Below are positions 18,378 to 27,011 of a stretch of 64,000 bases of DNA, piece by piece. The stretch spans positions 16,001 to 80,000 of the forward strand of contig CAJQTN010000005.1 of NCBI GenBank assembly GCA_905620505.1. Direction: 5' to 3'. A program made the position numbers and the translations under genes. The stretch comes from an uncultured Pelagibacteraceae bacterium (GTDB lineage Bacteria; Pseudomonadota; Alphaproteobacteria; Pelagibacterales; Pelagibacteraceae). The number at the start of each line of letters is the position of its first letter. Position 1 is the stretch's first letter. Below the pieces are notes generated by a model that made no database searches, had not been told where the DNA came from, and was given only the letters and a program-made list of their open reading frames with translations.

Positions 18378-18533
18378 TTATTTTTTTTTTTTAATTAAGG
18401 TAAAAATGATTGATAACATAATAGCAACTAACACATCAGAAATAGGTTTGGCGTTAGGATAAGCAAAGTTCCAAAAAATTAATAATATTACCCAAGCAAA
18501 CCAATAAAAAATATCTCGATTTATTTTTTTCAT
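18378..18533 (-). CDS. Small membrane protein of 51 residues
   Basis: An open frame from ATG at 18533 to TAA at 18378-18380. It begins MKKINRDIFYWFAWVILLIF and continues WNFAYPNAKPISDVLVAIML before SIIFTLIKKKK. It has two hydrophobic segments (about 9-22 and 31-47) joined by a short polar turn with YPNAKP, and Lys at both ends, predicting both termini in the cytoplasm. It begins 6 bases after the end of the DUF255 gene, so the two may be co-transcribed. The final Lys codons lie on the T-run behind the tRNA-like gene. Function unknown; coding status is judged from its sensible composition. Confidence 0.6.
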   Translation of the reverse strand: MKKINRDIFYWFAWVILLIFWNFAYPNAKPISDVLVAIMLSIIFTLIKKKK

Positions 18534-18539
18534 TTTAAT

Positions 18540-20270
18540 TTAAATTATACATCCATTTTCTGTACAGTTTTTATTAGATTCTATCATATCAAAATAATCG
18601 ATTGATTTTAAGCTACTTGTCATTAAGGATTTATAAATGTTTAAATATCCATTTAAACTATTGGATAATTCTCTACCTTCAGTTTTCATTCCAAGTCTAG
18701 AAAAATTTAATAACATAATAGAATTACCATTAGGAATATTATTATCACTAATATCTATTGGTTTGTGAAAAAGATCGTTATTAGAAATTATATTTTTTTG
18801 AAATATAGATTTTTCTTTCACATAAAATAGTTCTATAGTTTTTTGGCATAAATTTTTAGCTTTAAATAAATAATTGGGTTTTAAAGTACGTTCCGAAAGA
18901 TCTAATAGCATTGATATAGCGTAAGCATAATCTTCTAAAAAAACAGAACTTTTTGAGTTGGTGTGACAGAGTCTTTCTTCATTAAAAAAATTTTTTTCTA
19001 AATTATCGTAAAAAGTTTCTGCTATTTGTAAATAATTATTTTTTGGTAATATTTTTTCTGCAGAAATTAAAGCACTAACCCAAAGACAATTTAAATCTAA
19101 TTGAATTTTATTATCGAAAAATGGCTTATTTTTTTTTTTTCTTAAATCTTTCAATTTAGTGAGGATTGACTGTGGTGGGACATTAATTTCTTTTAAAATT
19201 ATTTTATTTTCCCAGTTTCCACCTGGCTTTACTTCAAAATATCGTTCTATATCTTTGATATCTTTCAGTTCATTGTAATTAAAAACATAATATTTTCCCT
19301 CTTCACCTTCACTATCAGCATCATAAGCTGACCCTAATAAATTGTATTTGGAATTTAAAAAATTGTAATTTATAAATTCAATTGTCTGAGAGATTTTTTT
19401 TTCAAAATATTCGTTTCCACCTATTTTGAGAAATTTAGATATTAAAAGGACAAATTGAGCATTGTCATAAAGCATCTTTTCAAAATGAGGGATTAACCAA
19501 TTTTCATCTACCGTGTATCTTGAAAGCCCACCTTCTACATGATCGTATATTCCCTGTGAACAAAGCTGTTTTAAAATTAGCTCAACGGGTTCTATATAAC
19601 TTAATTTTTTTGTTTTAGTAAAAAAATATAAAAGAGTGTCGTAAATATTAAATAATGGGAATTTAGGAGCGCCTATATAACCTCCTTTTTCTTTATCAAA
19701 ATTAACAATAATATTTTGTAAAATGTTTTCTAAGTCTTGATTTAAAACAGAAGATTTTTTTAATTCTAAACTTTTAGATATAACTGGTGATTGTTTAATA
19801 ATTTCTTCTCGATACTGACTGTATGTATTTCCTGTTTTTAAAATAATTTCTTTAAAAGATGGAAGACCATGAGAGGGTATTTTAGGAAAATAGGTTCCTG
19901 CCATAAAAGGTATGGCATTTTCATCAAGAAACATAGTTAGTGGCCATCCACCGCCTGACTGATTGAAAAGTTGAAATGAACTTTGAAAAATATAATCAAT
20001 ATCTGGTCTTTCTTCTCGATCTACTTTTATATTTAAAAAATATTTATTCATGAGTTTAGCTGTTTCTTCGTCTTCAAAACTTTCGTGTGCCATTACATGG
20101 CACCAATGACAACTTGCATATCCAACACTAAGAAGAATAGGAATTTTTTTTTCCTTAGCAAAATCTAATACTTTTTTTGACCACACTTGCCAGTTAACTG
20201 GATTTTTTTTATGTTGCTGAAGATAAGGACTTAGATCTTCTGATAAATTATTTTTATTAGCCTTAAACAT
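18540..20270 (-). CDS. Thioredoxin-fold DUF255 protein (YyaL/spermatogenesis-associated type)
   Basis: The N-terminal thioredoxin-like domain (about 1-165) has NPVNWQVW and an SCHWCHVM active site (Cys54, Cys57), followed by VDREERPDIDYIF and GGWPLTMFLDENAIPFMAGTYFP, all hallmarks of DUF255. The rest (about 170-576) is an alpha/alpha-barrel-like region. Family members often exceed 650 residues, so at 576 this is a short version. It ends NKNCTENGCII with two further Cys. The biochemical role is unsettled in the family. Its start overlaps the upstream VTT gene by 8 bases. Confidence 0.88.
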   Translation of the reverse strand: MFKANKNNLSEDLSPYLQQHKKNPVNWQVWSKKVLDFAKEKKIPILLSVGYASCHWCHVMAHESFEDEETAKLMNKYFLNIKVDREERPDIDYIFQSSFQLFNQSGGGWPLTMFLDENAIPFMAGTYFPKIPSHGLPSFKEIILKTGNTYSQYREEIIKQSPVISKSLELKKSSVLNQDLENILQNIIVNFDKEKGGYIGAPKFPLFNIYDTLLYFFTKTKKLSYIEPVELILKQLCSQGIYDHVEGGLSRYTVDENWLIPHFEKMLYDNAQFVLLISKFLKIGGNEYFEKKISQTIEFINYNFLNSKYNLLGSAYDADSEGEEGKYYVFNYNELKDIKDIERYFEVKPGGNWENKIILKEINVPPQSILTKLKDLRKKKNKPFFDNKIQLDLNCLWVSALISAEKILPKNNYLQIAETFYDNLEKNFFNEERLCHTNSKSSVFLEDYAYAISMLLDLSERTLKPNYLFKAKNLCQKTIELFYVKEKSIFQKNIISNNDLFHKPIDISDNNIPNGNSIMLLNFSRLGMKTEGRELSNSLNGYLNIYKSLMTSSLKSIDYFDMIESNKNCTENGCII

Positions 20271-20979
20271 TAAAAAATTTTTTTTTTATTAGCAAAGATA
20301 TTAAAAGAAAAATTATAAAAAAAACTACTGGTAAGTAAATTTCTTTACTAAATATTAAATTCATAAGACTAAAACTATCTGATTGTTTTATAAATTTATT
20401 AATTCCAGATCCAATAGTGACCATAATAAACATGCTGGGCATAAACCCCAAGATACTAGCAAAAAAATAATTTATTTTTTTCATGTTGAAAATTACTGGT
20501 AAGGTGTTTTGCAAAGGAAATGGAAGTCCTAAGCCTCCTGTCAGTCTAAAAATAAAAAAATAATAAAATTCATTTTTTTTAAAAAGACTAATATATTTTG
20601 AAAATTTTTTTTCTAATAATTTATTAACCAAATCTTTAAAAAAAAAATTAGCAATTGCATATAGTATTAAAGCACCTACGGAGATCGAAACAACTGACGC
20701 AAAAGTTCCAACCCACTTTCCAAAGAGAATTCCTGAAATTATTAAAAGAGGAGTGCCAAACCCAAGTAACGCGACCCACACAATAGAAAATACAAAAAAT
20801 ATCAATAAATTTATATAAAGTTTATCTCCAATTAAATTATCTATACCTAACTGAAGTTCCTTGTAATATGAGAAGTCATTCAATCTACTAATTTCAATTT
20901 GTAAAAAAATGAAATACAAAAAAGTAAATAGAATAAGTAAATAAGAAATTCCTAAAAATAGTTTCAGTTTTTTGCTCAT
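20263..20979 (-). CDS. VTT-domain (TVP38/TMEM64-like) membrane protein
   Basis: A 238-residue integral membrane protein. Hydrophobic segments are at about 7-26, 55-75, 80-105, 140-160, 165-190 and 212-234. The VTT signature region is GFGTPLLIISGILFGKWVGT (about 73-92), followed by GGLGLPFPLQNTLPVIFNM (about 148-166). Relatives move or scramble lipids or act as envelope transport factors; the substrate cannot be told here. It is the first gene of the minus-strand pair with DUF255 and is divergent from rpmH (50 bases between starts). Confidence 0.85.
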   Translation of the reverse strand: MSKKLKLFLGISYLLILFTFLYFIFLQIEISRLNDFSYYKELQLGIDNLIGDKLYINLLIFFVFSIVWVALLGFGTPLLIISGILFGKWVGTFASVVSISVGALILYAIANFFFKDLVNKLLEKKFSKYISLFKKNEFYYFFIFRLTGGLGLPFPLQNTLPVIFNMKKINYFFASILGFMPSMFIMVTIGSGINKFIKQSDSFSLMNLIFSKEIYLPVVFFIIFLLISLLIKKKFFNV

Positions 20980-21029
20980 TATTTACATGTACAATACAAG
21001 TTAATTAGATTATATAACTTTAAACATTT

Positions 21030-21164
21030 ATGAAAAGAACTTATCAACCTAGTAACTTAGTTAGAAAAAGAAGACACGGATTTAGAGGTAGAATGGCCAC
21101 TAAAGCTGGTAGACAGTTAATTGCAAGAAGAAGAGCCAAGGGACGCAAAACTATCTCGACTTAA
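21030..21164 (+). CDS. rpmH: 50S ribosomal protein L34
   Basis: A 44-residue very basic protein starting [20 protein letters not shown] and ending [12 protein letters not shown]. This is the full L34 signature, and the length is normal. It sits directly before rnpA (6 bases), the order found in most bacteria, and begins the plus-strand run through dapE. No Shine-Dalgarno sequence is evident before the ATG at 21030. Confidence 0.98.
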   Translation: MKRTYQPSNLVRKRRHGFRGRMATKAGRQLIARRRAKGRKTIST

Positions 21165-21170
21165 TTTTTA

Positions 21171-21515
21171 ATGATTAAACTGGAAAGTTTAAAAAAAAAT
21201 AATCACTTCAAATTAGTTTTGAAAGAAAAAAAAGTTCATACTGATTTTTTTTCTATTTTTGCAGCAAAAAATTTTTCTCCGAAAAAAAATAAAAATTTAT
21301 TATACATTAGTTTCGTAATGAAAAAAAAAATCGGTAATGCTGTAAAAAGAAACAGAATAAAACGTAAATTAAAAGCTATAGTGTGTAAACTTTTAAAAAT
21401 AAAAGGTGCAATTAATACTAATTGTACTTATATAGTTTTTGGAAAATCAAACGCTTATGAAAAAGACCATAAAATTCTATTTTCGACAATGCAAAAAAGC
21501 TTTGAGAAGTTTTAA
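21171..21515 (+). CDS. rnpA: Ribonuclease P protein component
   Basis: Protein subunit of RNase P, which trims tRNA 5' ends. The diagnostic segment is VMKKKIGNAVKRNRIKRKLKA (about 46-66) with the RNR motif; the remainder is divergent and Lys-rich. At 114 residues it is normal. Its 3' part overlaps yidD in another frame by 59-77 bases depending on the yidD start. RNase P cutting is directly relevant to the two tRNA genes here that share a base with an upstream stop codon. Confidence 0.95.
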   Translation: MIKLESLKKNNHFKLVLKEKKVHTDFFSIFAAKNFSPKKNKNLLYISFVMKKKIGNAVKRNRIKRKLKAIVCKLLKIKGAINTNCTYIVFGKSNAYEKDHKILFSTMQKSFEKF

Positions 21516-21786
21516 GTCTACAATTGCGAATATTTTAAAATTTCTAATTTTATCACTAATAAAATTTTATAGTTTTTTTATCTCACCCTTGCTTGGTGTG
21601 AAATGTAGATTTCTACCCACTTGTTCTGAATACTGTAGTGTTGCACTTAAGGAATACGGTTTGTTAAAAGGTGGTGTGTATAGTTTAAGAAGAGTTATAC
21701 GCTGTCACCCTATAAAAATTTTAGGTGGCGCAGATGGAATAGATTTAGTTCCTGTAAAAAATTACAAATCTAAGGAATCAGATTAA
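21439..21786 (+). CDS. yidD: Membrane protein insertion efficiency factor YidD
   Basis: A short membrane-associated protein that aids YidC-dependent insertion. The core runs from about residue 33: LKFLILSLIKFYSFFISPLLG, then CRFLPTCSEYCSVALKEYG and VIRCHPIKILGG, with the family's Cys residues. The protein has an N-terminal extension of about 30 residues encoded inside rnpA. The start may be the ATG at 21439 or at 21457; no later ATG exists in frame. Its stop is directly followed by the yidC ATG (TAAATG). Confidence 0.93.
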   Translation: MENQTLMKKTIKFYFRQCKKALRSFKSTIANILKFLILSLIKFYSFFISPLLGVKCRFLPTCSEYCSVALKEYGLLKGGVYSLRRVIRCHPIKILGGADGIDLVPVKNYKSKESD

Positions 21787-23481
21787 ATGGAAAATAAAAA
21801 TGTTTTTATAGCTATAGCGCTATCTATGTCTGTACTACTTTTCTGGTCAGCTTTTGTTGACTCTCCTCAACCTATTGAGAGACAAAATCAGAAAGCTTTA
21901 AATAGTCAGTCAAGAAATAAAATAGCTGACAATGGTATTGTGCCAAGTATCAATGGTACTATCGTTAAAGAAAATATTTCAAGAAAAGATTCTCTTAAAA
22001 AAACAAGTAGAATTTTATTAGAAAATAAAAAAATAAAAGGGTCCATTTCGCTTGAAGGAGCGGCAATAGATGATTTATCTTTCAAAAATTACAAAGTAGA
22101 CATTAAGTCAGATGACATAGTACAATTTTTAAACCCTAAAGAAACAAAGAATGGGTATTTTGCTGAATCAGGCTGGGCAAGTATAGGAAATAAAATAAAA
22201 GTCCCAACAAGCAAAAGTATTTGGAGAGTTGTAGGTAATAAAGTTTTATCTGTGAAAGCTCCTGTAACTCTAGAATGGAATAATGGTTCAAACCTTATAT
22301 TTAGAAAAAAAATAGAAATAGATGACAATTACCTTTTTAAAATTAATCAAGAAGTTAAAAATAATTCTTCAGAACAGGTTGAGCTATATCCTTATGCTCA
22401 GCTAACAAGAAAAAATATACCTGAAGATTTAAAAGGTTTTTATATACTGCACGAAGGTTTTATTGCTGTTTTAGATGAGGAACTCAAAGAAGATGATTAT
22501 GACGATATAGAGGAAAAAAAAATAGTACGAGAAGCAGATAAAGGATGGATAGGTATTACAGATAAATATTGGATGACTGCATTAATTCCTGCAAAAGGTG
22601 AAAAATTTAAGTCTACTTTTTTATATCAAGACGCCTATAAAGCTAACTTTTTATTAAGTAATCCAAAAGTTATTGCACCATCCGCAAAGGCAAATAATGA
22701 AATAAAAATTTTTGTGGCCGCTAAAGAAGTTCGAACTATTGACGCGTATGCAGAAAAAGAAAATATAGAAAAATTAGATTTAATTATTGATTGGGGCTGG
22801 TTCTATTTTTTTACAAAACCATTATTTTTTGCAGTAGACTATTTATTTAAACTAACAGGTAACTTTGGAATAGCGATCGTTTTAATTACAATAATGATTA
22901 GGTTGGTTTTCTTTCCTTTGGCTAATTATTCTTTTAAATCAATGGCAAAGATGAAAGCTTTGCAGCCGGAAATGGCACGACTTAAAGATCTTCACAAGGA
23001 TGACAAGACGAAACTTCAACAATCTATAATGGCGCTATACAAGAAGGAACAAATTAACCCAGCCTCTGGTTGTTTGCCAGTTTTAATACAAATTCCATTT
23101 TTCTTTGCGATTTACAAAATGCTATTTATTTCGTTAGAAATGAGACACCAGCCTTTCTTTGGATGGATAAAAGATTTATCTGCGTCAGATCCCACTACAA
23201 TGTTTAATCTTTTTGGATTACTACCCTTTACACCACCAAGCTTTTTAATAATAGGTGTATGGCCAATTTTAATGGGCCTGACAATGTTTGTTCAGCAAAA
23301 ATTAAACCCTGCGCCAACAGACCCCATTCAAGCTAAAATATTTATGTTTTTCCCAATATTCTTAACGGTGATACTAGCATCTTTTCCTTCAGGGTTAGTT
23401 GTATACTGGACTGTCAACAACATTTTAACAATTGCTCAACAATGGTTCATAATGAAAAGAACAACAGTTAAAACAAATTAG
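21787..23481 (+). CDS. yidC: Membrane protein insertase YidC
   Basis: Inserts and folds inner-membrane proteins alone or with SecYEG. The 564 residues show an N-terminal membrane segment (about 5-22), a large periplasmic domain (about 60-335) and the conserved insertase core with membrane segments at about 340-360, 363-385, 425-450, 480-500 and 525-545. FGIAIVLITIMIRLVFFPLA and GCLPVLIQIPFFFAIYKML are typical. It is the gram-negative long form. It follows yidD without a gap, and its TAG stop is directly followed by the argB ATG; the engB GTPase gene often found between them in relatives is not here. Confidence 0.97.
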   Translation: MENKNVFIAIALSMSVLLFWSAFVDSPQPIERQNQKALNSQSRNKIADNGIVPSINGTIVKENISRKDSLKKTSRILLENKKIKGSISLEGAAIDDLSFKNYKVDIKSDDIVQFLNPKETKNGYFAESGWASIGNKIKVPTSKSIWRVVGNKVLSVKAPVTLEWNNGSNLIFRKKIEIDDNYLFKINQEVKNNSSEQVELYPYAQLTRKNIPEDLKGFYILHEGFIAVLDEELKEDDYDDIEEKKIVREADKGWIGITDKYWMTALIPAKGEKFKSTFLYQDAYKANFLLSNPKVIAPSAKANNEIKIFVAAKEVRTIDAYAEKENIEKLDLIIDWGWFYFFTKPLFFAVDYLFKLTGNFGIAIVLITIMIRLVFFPLANYSFKSMAKMKALQPEMARLKDLHKDDKTKLQQSIMALYKKEQINPASGCLPVLIQIPFFFAIYKMLFISLEMRHQPFFGWIKDLSASDPTTMFNLFGLLPFTPPSFLIIGVWPILMGLTMFVQQKLNPAPTDPIQAKIFMFFPIFLTVILASFPSGLVVYWTVNNILTIAQQWFIMKRTTVKTN

Positions 23482-24354
23482 ATGGGCTCAAGAGAAGAAA
23501 ACCTAGAAAGCTTAAAAAAATTTTGGCCCAAGGATGCGCCTAATATTTCCCAAGTTCCTAAATACGTAAATAAATATAAAAAAGAAATAATAGTAATTAA
23601 GTGTGGTGGAAAAGTTTTAATAGATCCTGATTTATTTAATAAATTTATAGAAGATGTAGCTATACTTTATAAATTAGGGATAACTGTGGTTATTGTTCAT
23701 GGAGGTGGTCCTAGAATAAAAATAGAGCTTGCAAAATTAAATATTGAGAGTCAATTTATTAAGGGCCTAAGAGTTACCGATCAACAAACTATGGGTGTGG
23801 TTGAAAAAGCATTGGTAGACTTTAATCTTGAAATTATAGAGAAATTAAAAAAAAAAGAGTGTAAAGCGGATGGATTAAATATTAGCCAGAACAATATTTT
23901 TATAGTGAAGCAGGAGAGCAAAAATCTTGGTTTTGTGGGAAGACCAGAAAAAATACTAAATGAAAAAATTCAAAATATTCTAGATCAACAAAAAATACCT
24001 GTAATTTCTCCAATGGGTAAAGATGAAGAGGGGAAAAAATATAATATTAATGCAGATACAGCGGCGGCTGCTATAGCAAAAAGTTTAAAATCTAGAAGGT
24101 TATTACTAATGACAGATGTTGCAGGTGTTTATGATAAAAATAAAAAATTAATTAATGAAATTAAACCTGCGGAAGCAAAAGACTTGATTAATAAAAAAAT
24201 AGTAGAAGGTGGAATGATACCTAAGCTTCTAAACTCAATTGACGCTATTGAAAATGGTGTTAAAGGTGTTGTTATTATCGATGGTAGGAAGCTTCATTCT
24301 ATTTTATACGAAATTTTTTCTGATGAAGGCGCTGGCACACTTATAAGAAAATGA
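23482..24354 (+). CDS. argB: Acetylglutamate kinase
   Basis: Second step of arginine synthesis, phosphorylating N-acetylglutamate. Signatures are EIIVIKCGGKVLID (about 35-48), VVIVHGGGPRIK (about 71-82), NINADTAAAAIAKSL and the GGMIPKLLNSIDAIENGV segment. It is 290 residues with a normal kinase core. The start follows the yidC stop with no spacer, and its end overlaps the HAD phosphatase by 4 bases (ATGA). ArgJ, which supplies N-acetylglutamate, is encoded at 8626-9924. Confidence 0.96.
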   Translation: MGSREENLESLKKFWPKDAPNISQVPKYVNKYKKEIIVIKCGGKVLIDPDLFNKFIEDVAILYKLGITVVIVHGGGPRIKIELAKLNIESQFIKGLRVTDQQTMGVVEKALVDFNLEIIEKLKKKECKADGLNISQNNIFIVKQESKNLGFVGRPEKILNEKIQNILDQQKIPVISPMGKDEEGKKYNINADTAAAAIAKSLKSRRLLLMTDVAGVYDKNKKLINEIKPAEAKDLINKKIVEGGMIPKLLNSIDAIENGVKGVVIIDGRKLHSILYEIFSDEGAGTLIRK

Positions 24355-25016
24355 AAGAATTAAAACAAATAAAGTATTGGCTCTTTGATCTTGATAACAC
24401 CTTGTATTCAGGTGATACAAAAGTATTTGACCAAGTAGATAAAAAAATGACATCTTTTATATCTGATAAGCTCAATGTAACCGTAGAGGCAGCCAAAAAA
24501 ATTCAAAAAAATTACTTTCATGAATACAATACAACACTTAATGGAATGATTAAAAATCATAAAATTGATGCTCAAGAATTTTTAGAGTTTGTTCATGATG
24601 TAGACTTAGAGTTTTTGAAAGAAGATACAAAGCTTCAAAACGAATTAACCAATCTAAAAGGTAAAAAATTTATATTTACCAATGGATCAAAAGCTCATGC
24701 TGCCAATGTTACCAAAAAAATTGGCATTCAAAATCTTTTTGATGGTGTGTTTGATATAGTGGATGCTAATTTTGTGCCAAAACCTTCAGTTGTGCCATAT
24801 AAAAAAATTATCGAAAAATATAGAATAGACCCGAAATATTGTATATTCATTGAAGATATAGCTAGAAATTTAAAACCTGCTAATGCATTGGGAATGAAAA
24901 CTGCTTGGATTAAAAATAACGAACCTTGGGCAGCTGAATTTTCTAACGAAAGTTTTATAGACTATAAAATCGATAACCTTTCAGAATTTTTAAGGAGAAT
25001 AAATGAGCAAAAATGA
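24351..25016 (+). CDS. HAD-family pyrimidine 5'-nucleotidase-like phosphatase
   Basis: A 221-residue HAD hydrolase. Motif I is FDLDNTLYSG (Asp13 nucleophile, Asp15 acid/base), motif II is IFTNGSKAH (about 103-111), and motifs III/IV are in VPKPSVVPYKKII and CIFIEDIARNLKPANALGMK. The YWLFDLDNTLY start is typical of the yeast SDT1/PHM8-type pyrimidine nucleotidase group common in Alphaproteobacteria beside dapD. The true substrate is not evident. It overlaps argB by 4 bases and dapD by 14 bases. Confidence 0.85.
   Translation: MKELKQIKYWLFDLDNTLYSGDTKVFDQVDKKMTSFISDKLNVTVEAAKKIQKNYFHEYNTTLNGMIKNHKIDAQEFLEFVHDVDLEFLKEDTKLQNELTNLKGKKFIFTNGSKAHAANVTKKIGIQNLFDGVFDIVDANFVPKPSVVPYKKIIEKYRIDPKYCIFIEDIARNLKPANALGMKTAWIKNNEPWAAEFSNESFIDYKIDNLSEFLRRINEQK
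24992..24997 (+). promoter_or_regulatory. Strong Shine-Dalgarno site for dapD
   Basis: AAGGAG lies 5 bases before the dapD ATG at 25003, inside the 3' end of the HAD gene. It is one of the clearest ribosome-binding sites in the window and fixes the dapD start. Confidence 0.75.
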
Positions 25017-25839
25017 GTTAGAAACAATAATACATGAGGCTTGGGACAAAAAAGAAGAAATAAACAAAAATTCAGATAAAAAAATAATTGAAGCAATCAA
25101 TCAAACTATAAACGATTTAGACTCAGGGGTGGCAAGAGTTGCCGAAAAAATTGATGGTACGTGGGTTACACATCAGCATTTAAAAAAAGCGATCATGCTT
25201 AGTTTTAGAATTTACGAAATGGAAGCTTTAAGCGGTCCTTATAGTAGCTGGTATGATAAATCTCACTTAATAAAAGGTAAAACAGCTGGATGGACCAAGG
25301 AAGACCATGTTAAAGCTGGTTTTAGAATGGTGCCCAATTCTCCTGTAAGAAAAGGATCTTTTGTTGGAAAAAATGTTGTTTTAATGCCATGTTTTATAAA
25401 TATTGGAGCCTATATAGACGAAGGAACAATGATGGATACTTTTTCAAGAGCAGGTAGTTGTTGTCAGATTGGTAAAAATTGCCATATATCAGCAGGATCT
25501 GGTGTGGGGGGTGTTTTAGAACCTGCTCAGGCATTACCAACTATTATTGAAGACAATGTTTTTCTTGGGGCCATGTCTGAAATTGTAGAGGGTGTAATTG
25601 TTGAAAAAGGTTCTGTGATTAGTATGGGAATGTGCATTGGTCAATCTACAAAAATTGTTAACAGATACACTGGAGATATTACTTATGGTAAAATTCCACC
25701 ATATTCTGTAGTCGTGCCAGGTTCTCTACCAGATAAGAAAAATCCTAATGCACCTTCATTGAGTTGTGCTGTTATAATTAAACAGGTTGATGAAAAAACT
25801 AGAAGCAAAACTTCAATTAATGATCTGTTAAGAGAATAA
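25003..25839 (+). CDS. dapD: Tetrahydrodipicolinate N-succinyltransferase
   Basis: Succinylates tetrahydrodipicolinate in the succinylase branch of DAP/lysine synthesis. A helical N-terminal domain (about 1-95) is followed by a left-handed beta-helix built of hexapeptide repeats (about 115-240; SFVGKNVVLMPCFINIGAYI, GTMMDTFSRAGSCCQIGKN). The 278 residues are normal. The start is supported by an AAGGAG site 5 bases upstream. It abuts dapE, the deacylase two steps on in the pathway, sharing one base (TAATG). Confidence 0.97.
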   Translation: MSKNELETIIHEAWDKKEEINKNSDKKIIEAINQTINDLDSGVARVAEKIDGTWVTHQHLKKAIMLSFRIYEMEALSGPYSSWYDKSHLIKGKTAGWTKEDHVKAGFRMVPNSPVRKGSFVGKNVVLMPCFINIGAYIDEGTMMDTFSRAGSCCQIGKNCHISAGSGVGGVLEPAQALPTIIEDNVFLGAMSEIVEGVIVEKGSVISMGMCIGQSTKIVNRYTGDITYGKIPPYSVVVPGSLPDKKNPNAPSLSCAVIIKQVDEKTRSKTSINDLLRE

Positions 25840-27002
25840 TGAAAAAATTTGACGAACTTCAATTATCAAAAGATCTTATTAGTTTTCCAAGCATAACACC
25901 TGTGGATGCCGGTGCTATAAATTATATATCTAAAAAACTAAAACAATTAGGATTTAATTGCAAAATTTTAGAATTTAAAGATAAAAAAAATCCACCAATA
26001 AAAAATCTTTATGCGAGACTGGGAAGCAAACAACCAAATTTATGTTATGCAGGTCACACTGATGTTGTTCCTCCTGGTAATTTAAATGATTGGACGGTTA
26101 ATCCATTTAAGCCACAGGTAAAAAATAATCATCTAATTGGTAGAGGGGCTAATGATATGAAAAGCTCTATTGCTTGTTTTATAGCAGCTGTTAGTATTTT
26201 TTTAGAAAAAAATATAAAAATAAATGGTTCTATTAGTTTTTTAATTACGGGAGATGAAGAAGCTCAAGCTATAAACGGTACTAAAAAAGTAGTTGATTAT
26301 TTAATTAAAAAAAAAGAAAAAATAGATTTTTGTATTGTTGGAGAGCCAACAAATCCAAGCAAATTAGGTGAAATGATCAAGATAGGTAGGAGAGGTAGCC
26401 TATCATGTAAGTTAGAGATTCAAGGTATTCAAGGTCATGTTGCCTATCCTCATCTTTCAAAAAACCCAATTACTAGCTTAATTGAAATATGTAAAAAGCT
26501 AAAAGAAAAACCTCTAGATAAAGGCAATAAACATTTTCAATCTTCTAATTTAGAATTTACAACTATAAATGTACATAACCAAGCTCATAACGTTATTCCA
26601 GCTCGTGCAAAAACACAATTTAATATTAGATATAATAATTTTCATACAGCCGTGAGTTTAAAAAAAATGATAACTAAGGTAGTCAGGTCAATTTGTAAAA
26701 AAAACAAAACAAAATACACAGTCAATTTTTTAGTTTCTGGAGATTCATTTTTAACCCAGCCAAGTTCAACTACTTTAATGGCAAGAAAAATAATAAAAAA
26801 AATTACAAAAATAAGTCCTGTTTTTTCAACAACTGGAGGAACCTCAGATGCAAGATTTATAAAAAAAATAGCTCCTTGTCTTGAATTTGGCTTGGTAAAT
26901 AAAACCATGCATAAAGTAGATGAATGTGTTTCTTTGGCAGATTTAAAAAAGCTGAAAAAAATTTATTATGAAATCATTAGTCAATTTTTTAATAAAGATT
27001 AA
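25839..27002 (+). CDS. dapE: Succinyl-diaminopimelate desuccinylase
   Basis: Zinc-dependent M20-type hydrolase releasing LL-diaminopimelate from its succinyl form. Metal and catalytic motifs are CYAGHTDVVPPGN (about 68-80), GRGANDMKSS (about 101-110), LITGDEEAQAINGTKKV (Glu pair, about 131-147) and VGEPTNPSKLGEMIKIGRRG. The TTGGTSDARFI segment (about 331-341) is typical of DapE. 387 residues. It is convergent with truA, 9 bases apart, and is the last gene of the rpmH-to-dapE run. Confidence 0.96.
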   Translation: MKKFDELQLSKDLISFPSITPVDAGAINYISKKLKQLGFNCKILEFKDKKNPPIKNLYARLGSKQPNLCYAGHTDVVPPGNLNDWTVNPFKPQVKNNHLIGRGANDMKSSIACFIAAVSIFLEKNIKINGSISFLITGDEEAQAINGTKKVVDYLIKKKEKIDFCIVGEPTNPSKLGEMIKIGRRGSLSCKLEIQGIQGHVAYPHLSKNPITSLIEICKKLKEKPLDKGNKHFQSSNLEFTTINVHNQAHNVIPARAKTQFNIRYNNFHTAVSLKKMITKVVRSICKKNKTKYTVNFLVSGDSFLTQPSSTTLMARKIIKKITKISPVFSTTGGTSDARFIKKIAPCLEFGLVNKTMHKVDECVSLADLKKLKKIYYEIISQFFNKD

Positions 27003-27011
27003 CTAATTAAA

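Noticed and set aside
18381-18392. 12-T run as an intrinsic terminator for the tRNA-like gene
   Set aside because: There is a T-run but no GC-rich stem directly before it other than the tRNA acceptor; on the other strand it encodes Lys codons of the small membrane protein, so it was mentioned but not annotated as a terminator.
20980-21029. Possible replication origin beside rpmH-rnpA
   Set aside because: The rpmH region marks oriC in some bacteria, but there is no dnaA, no clear DnaA-box cluster and only 50 bases between genes; this is a promoter gap.
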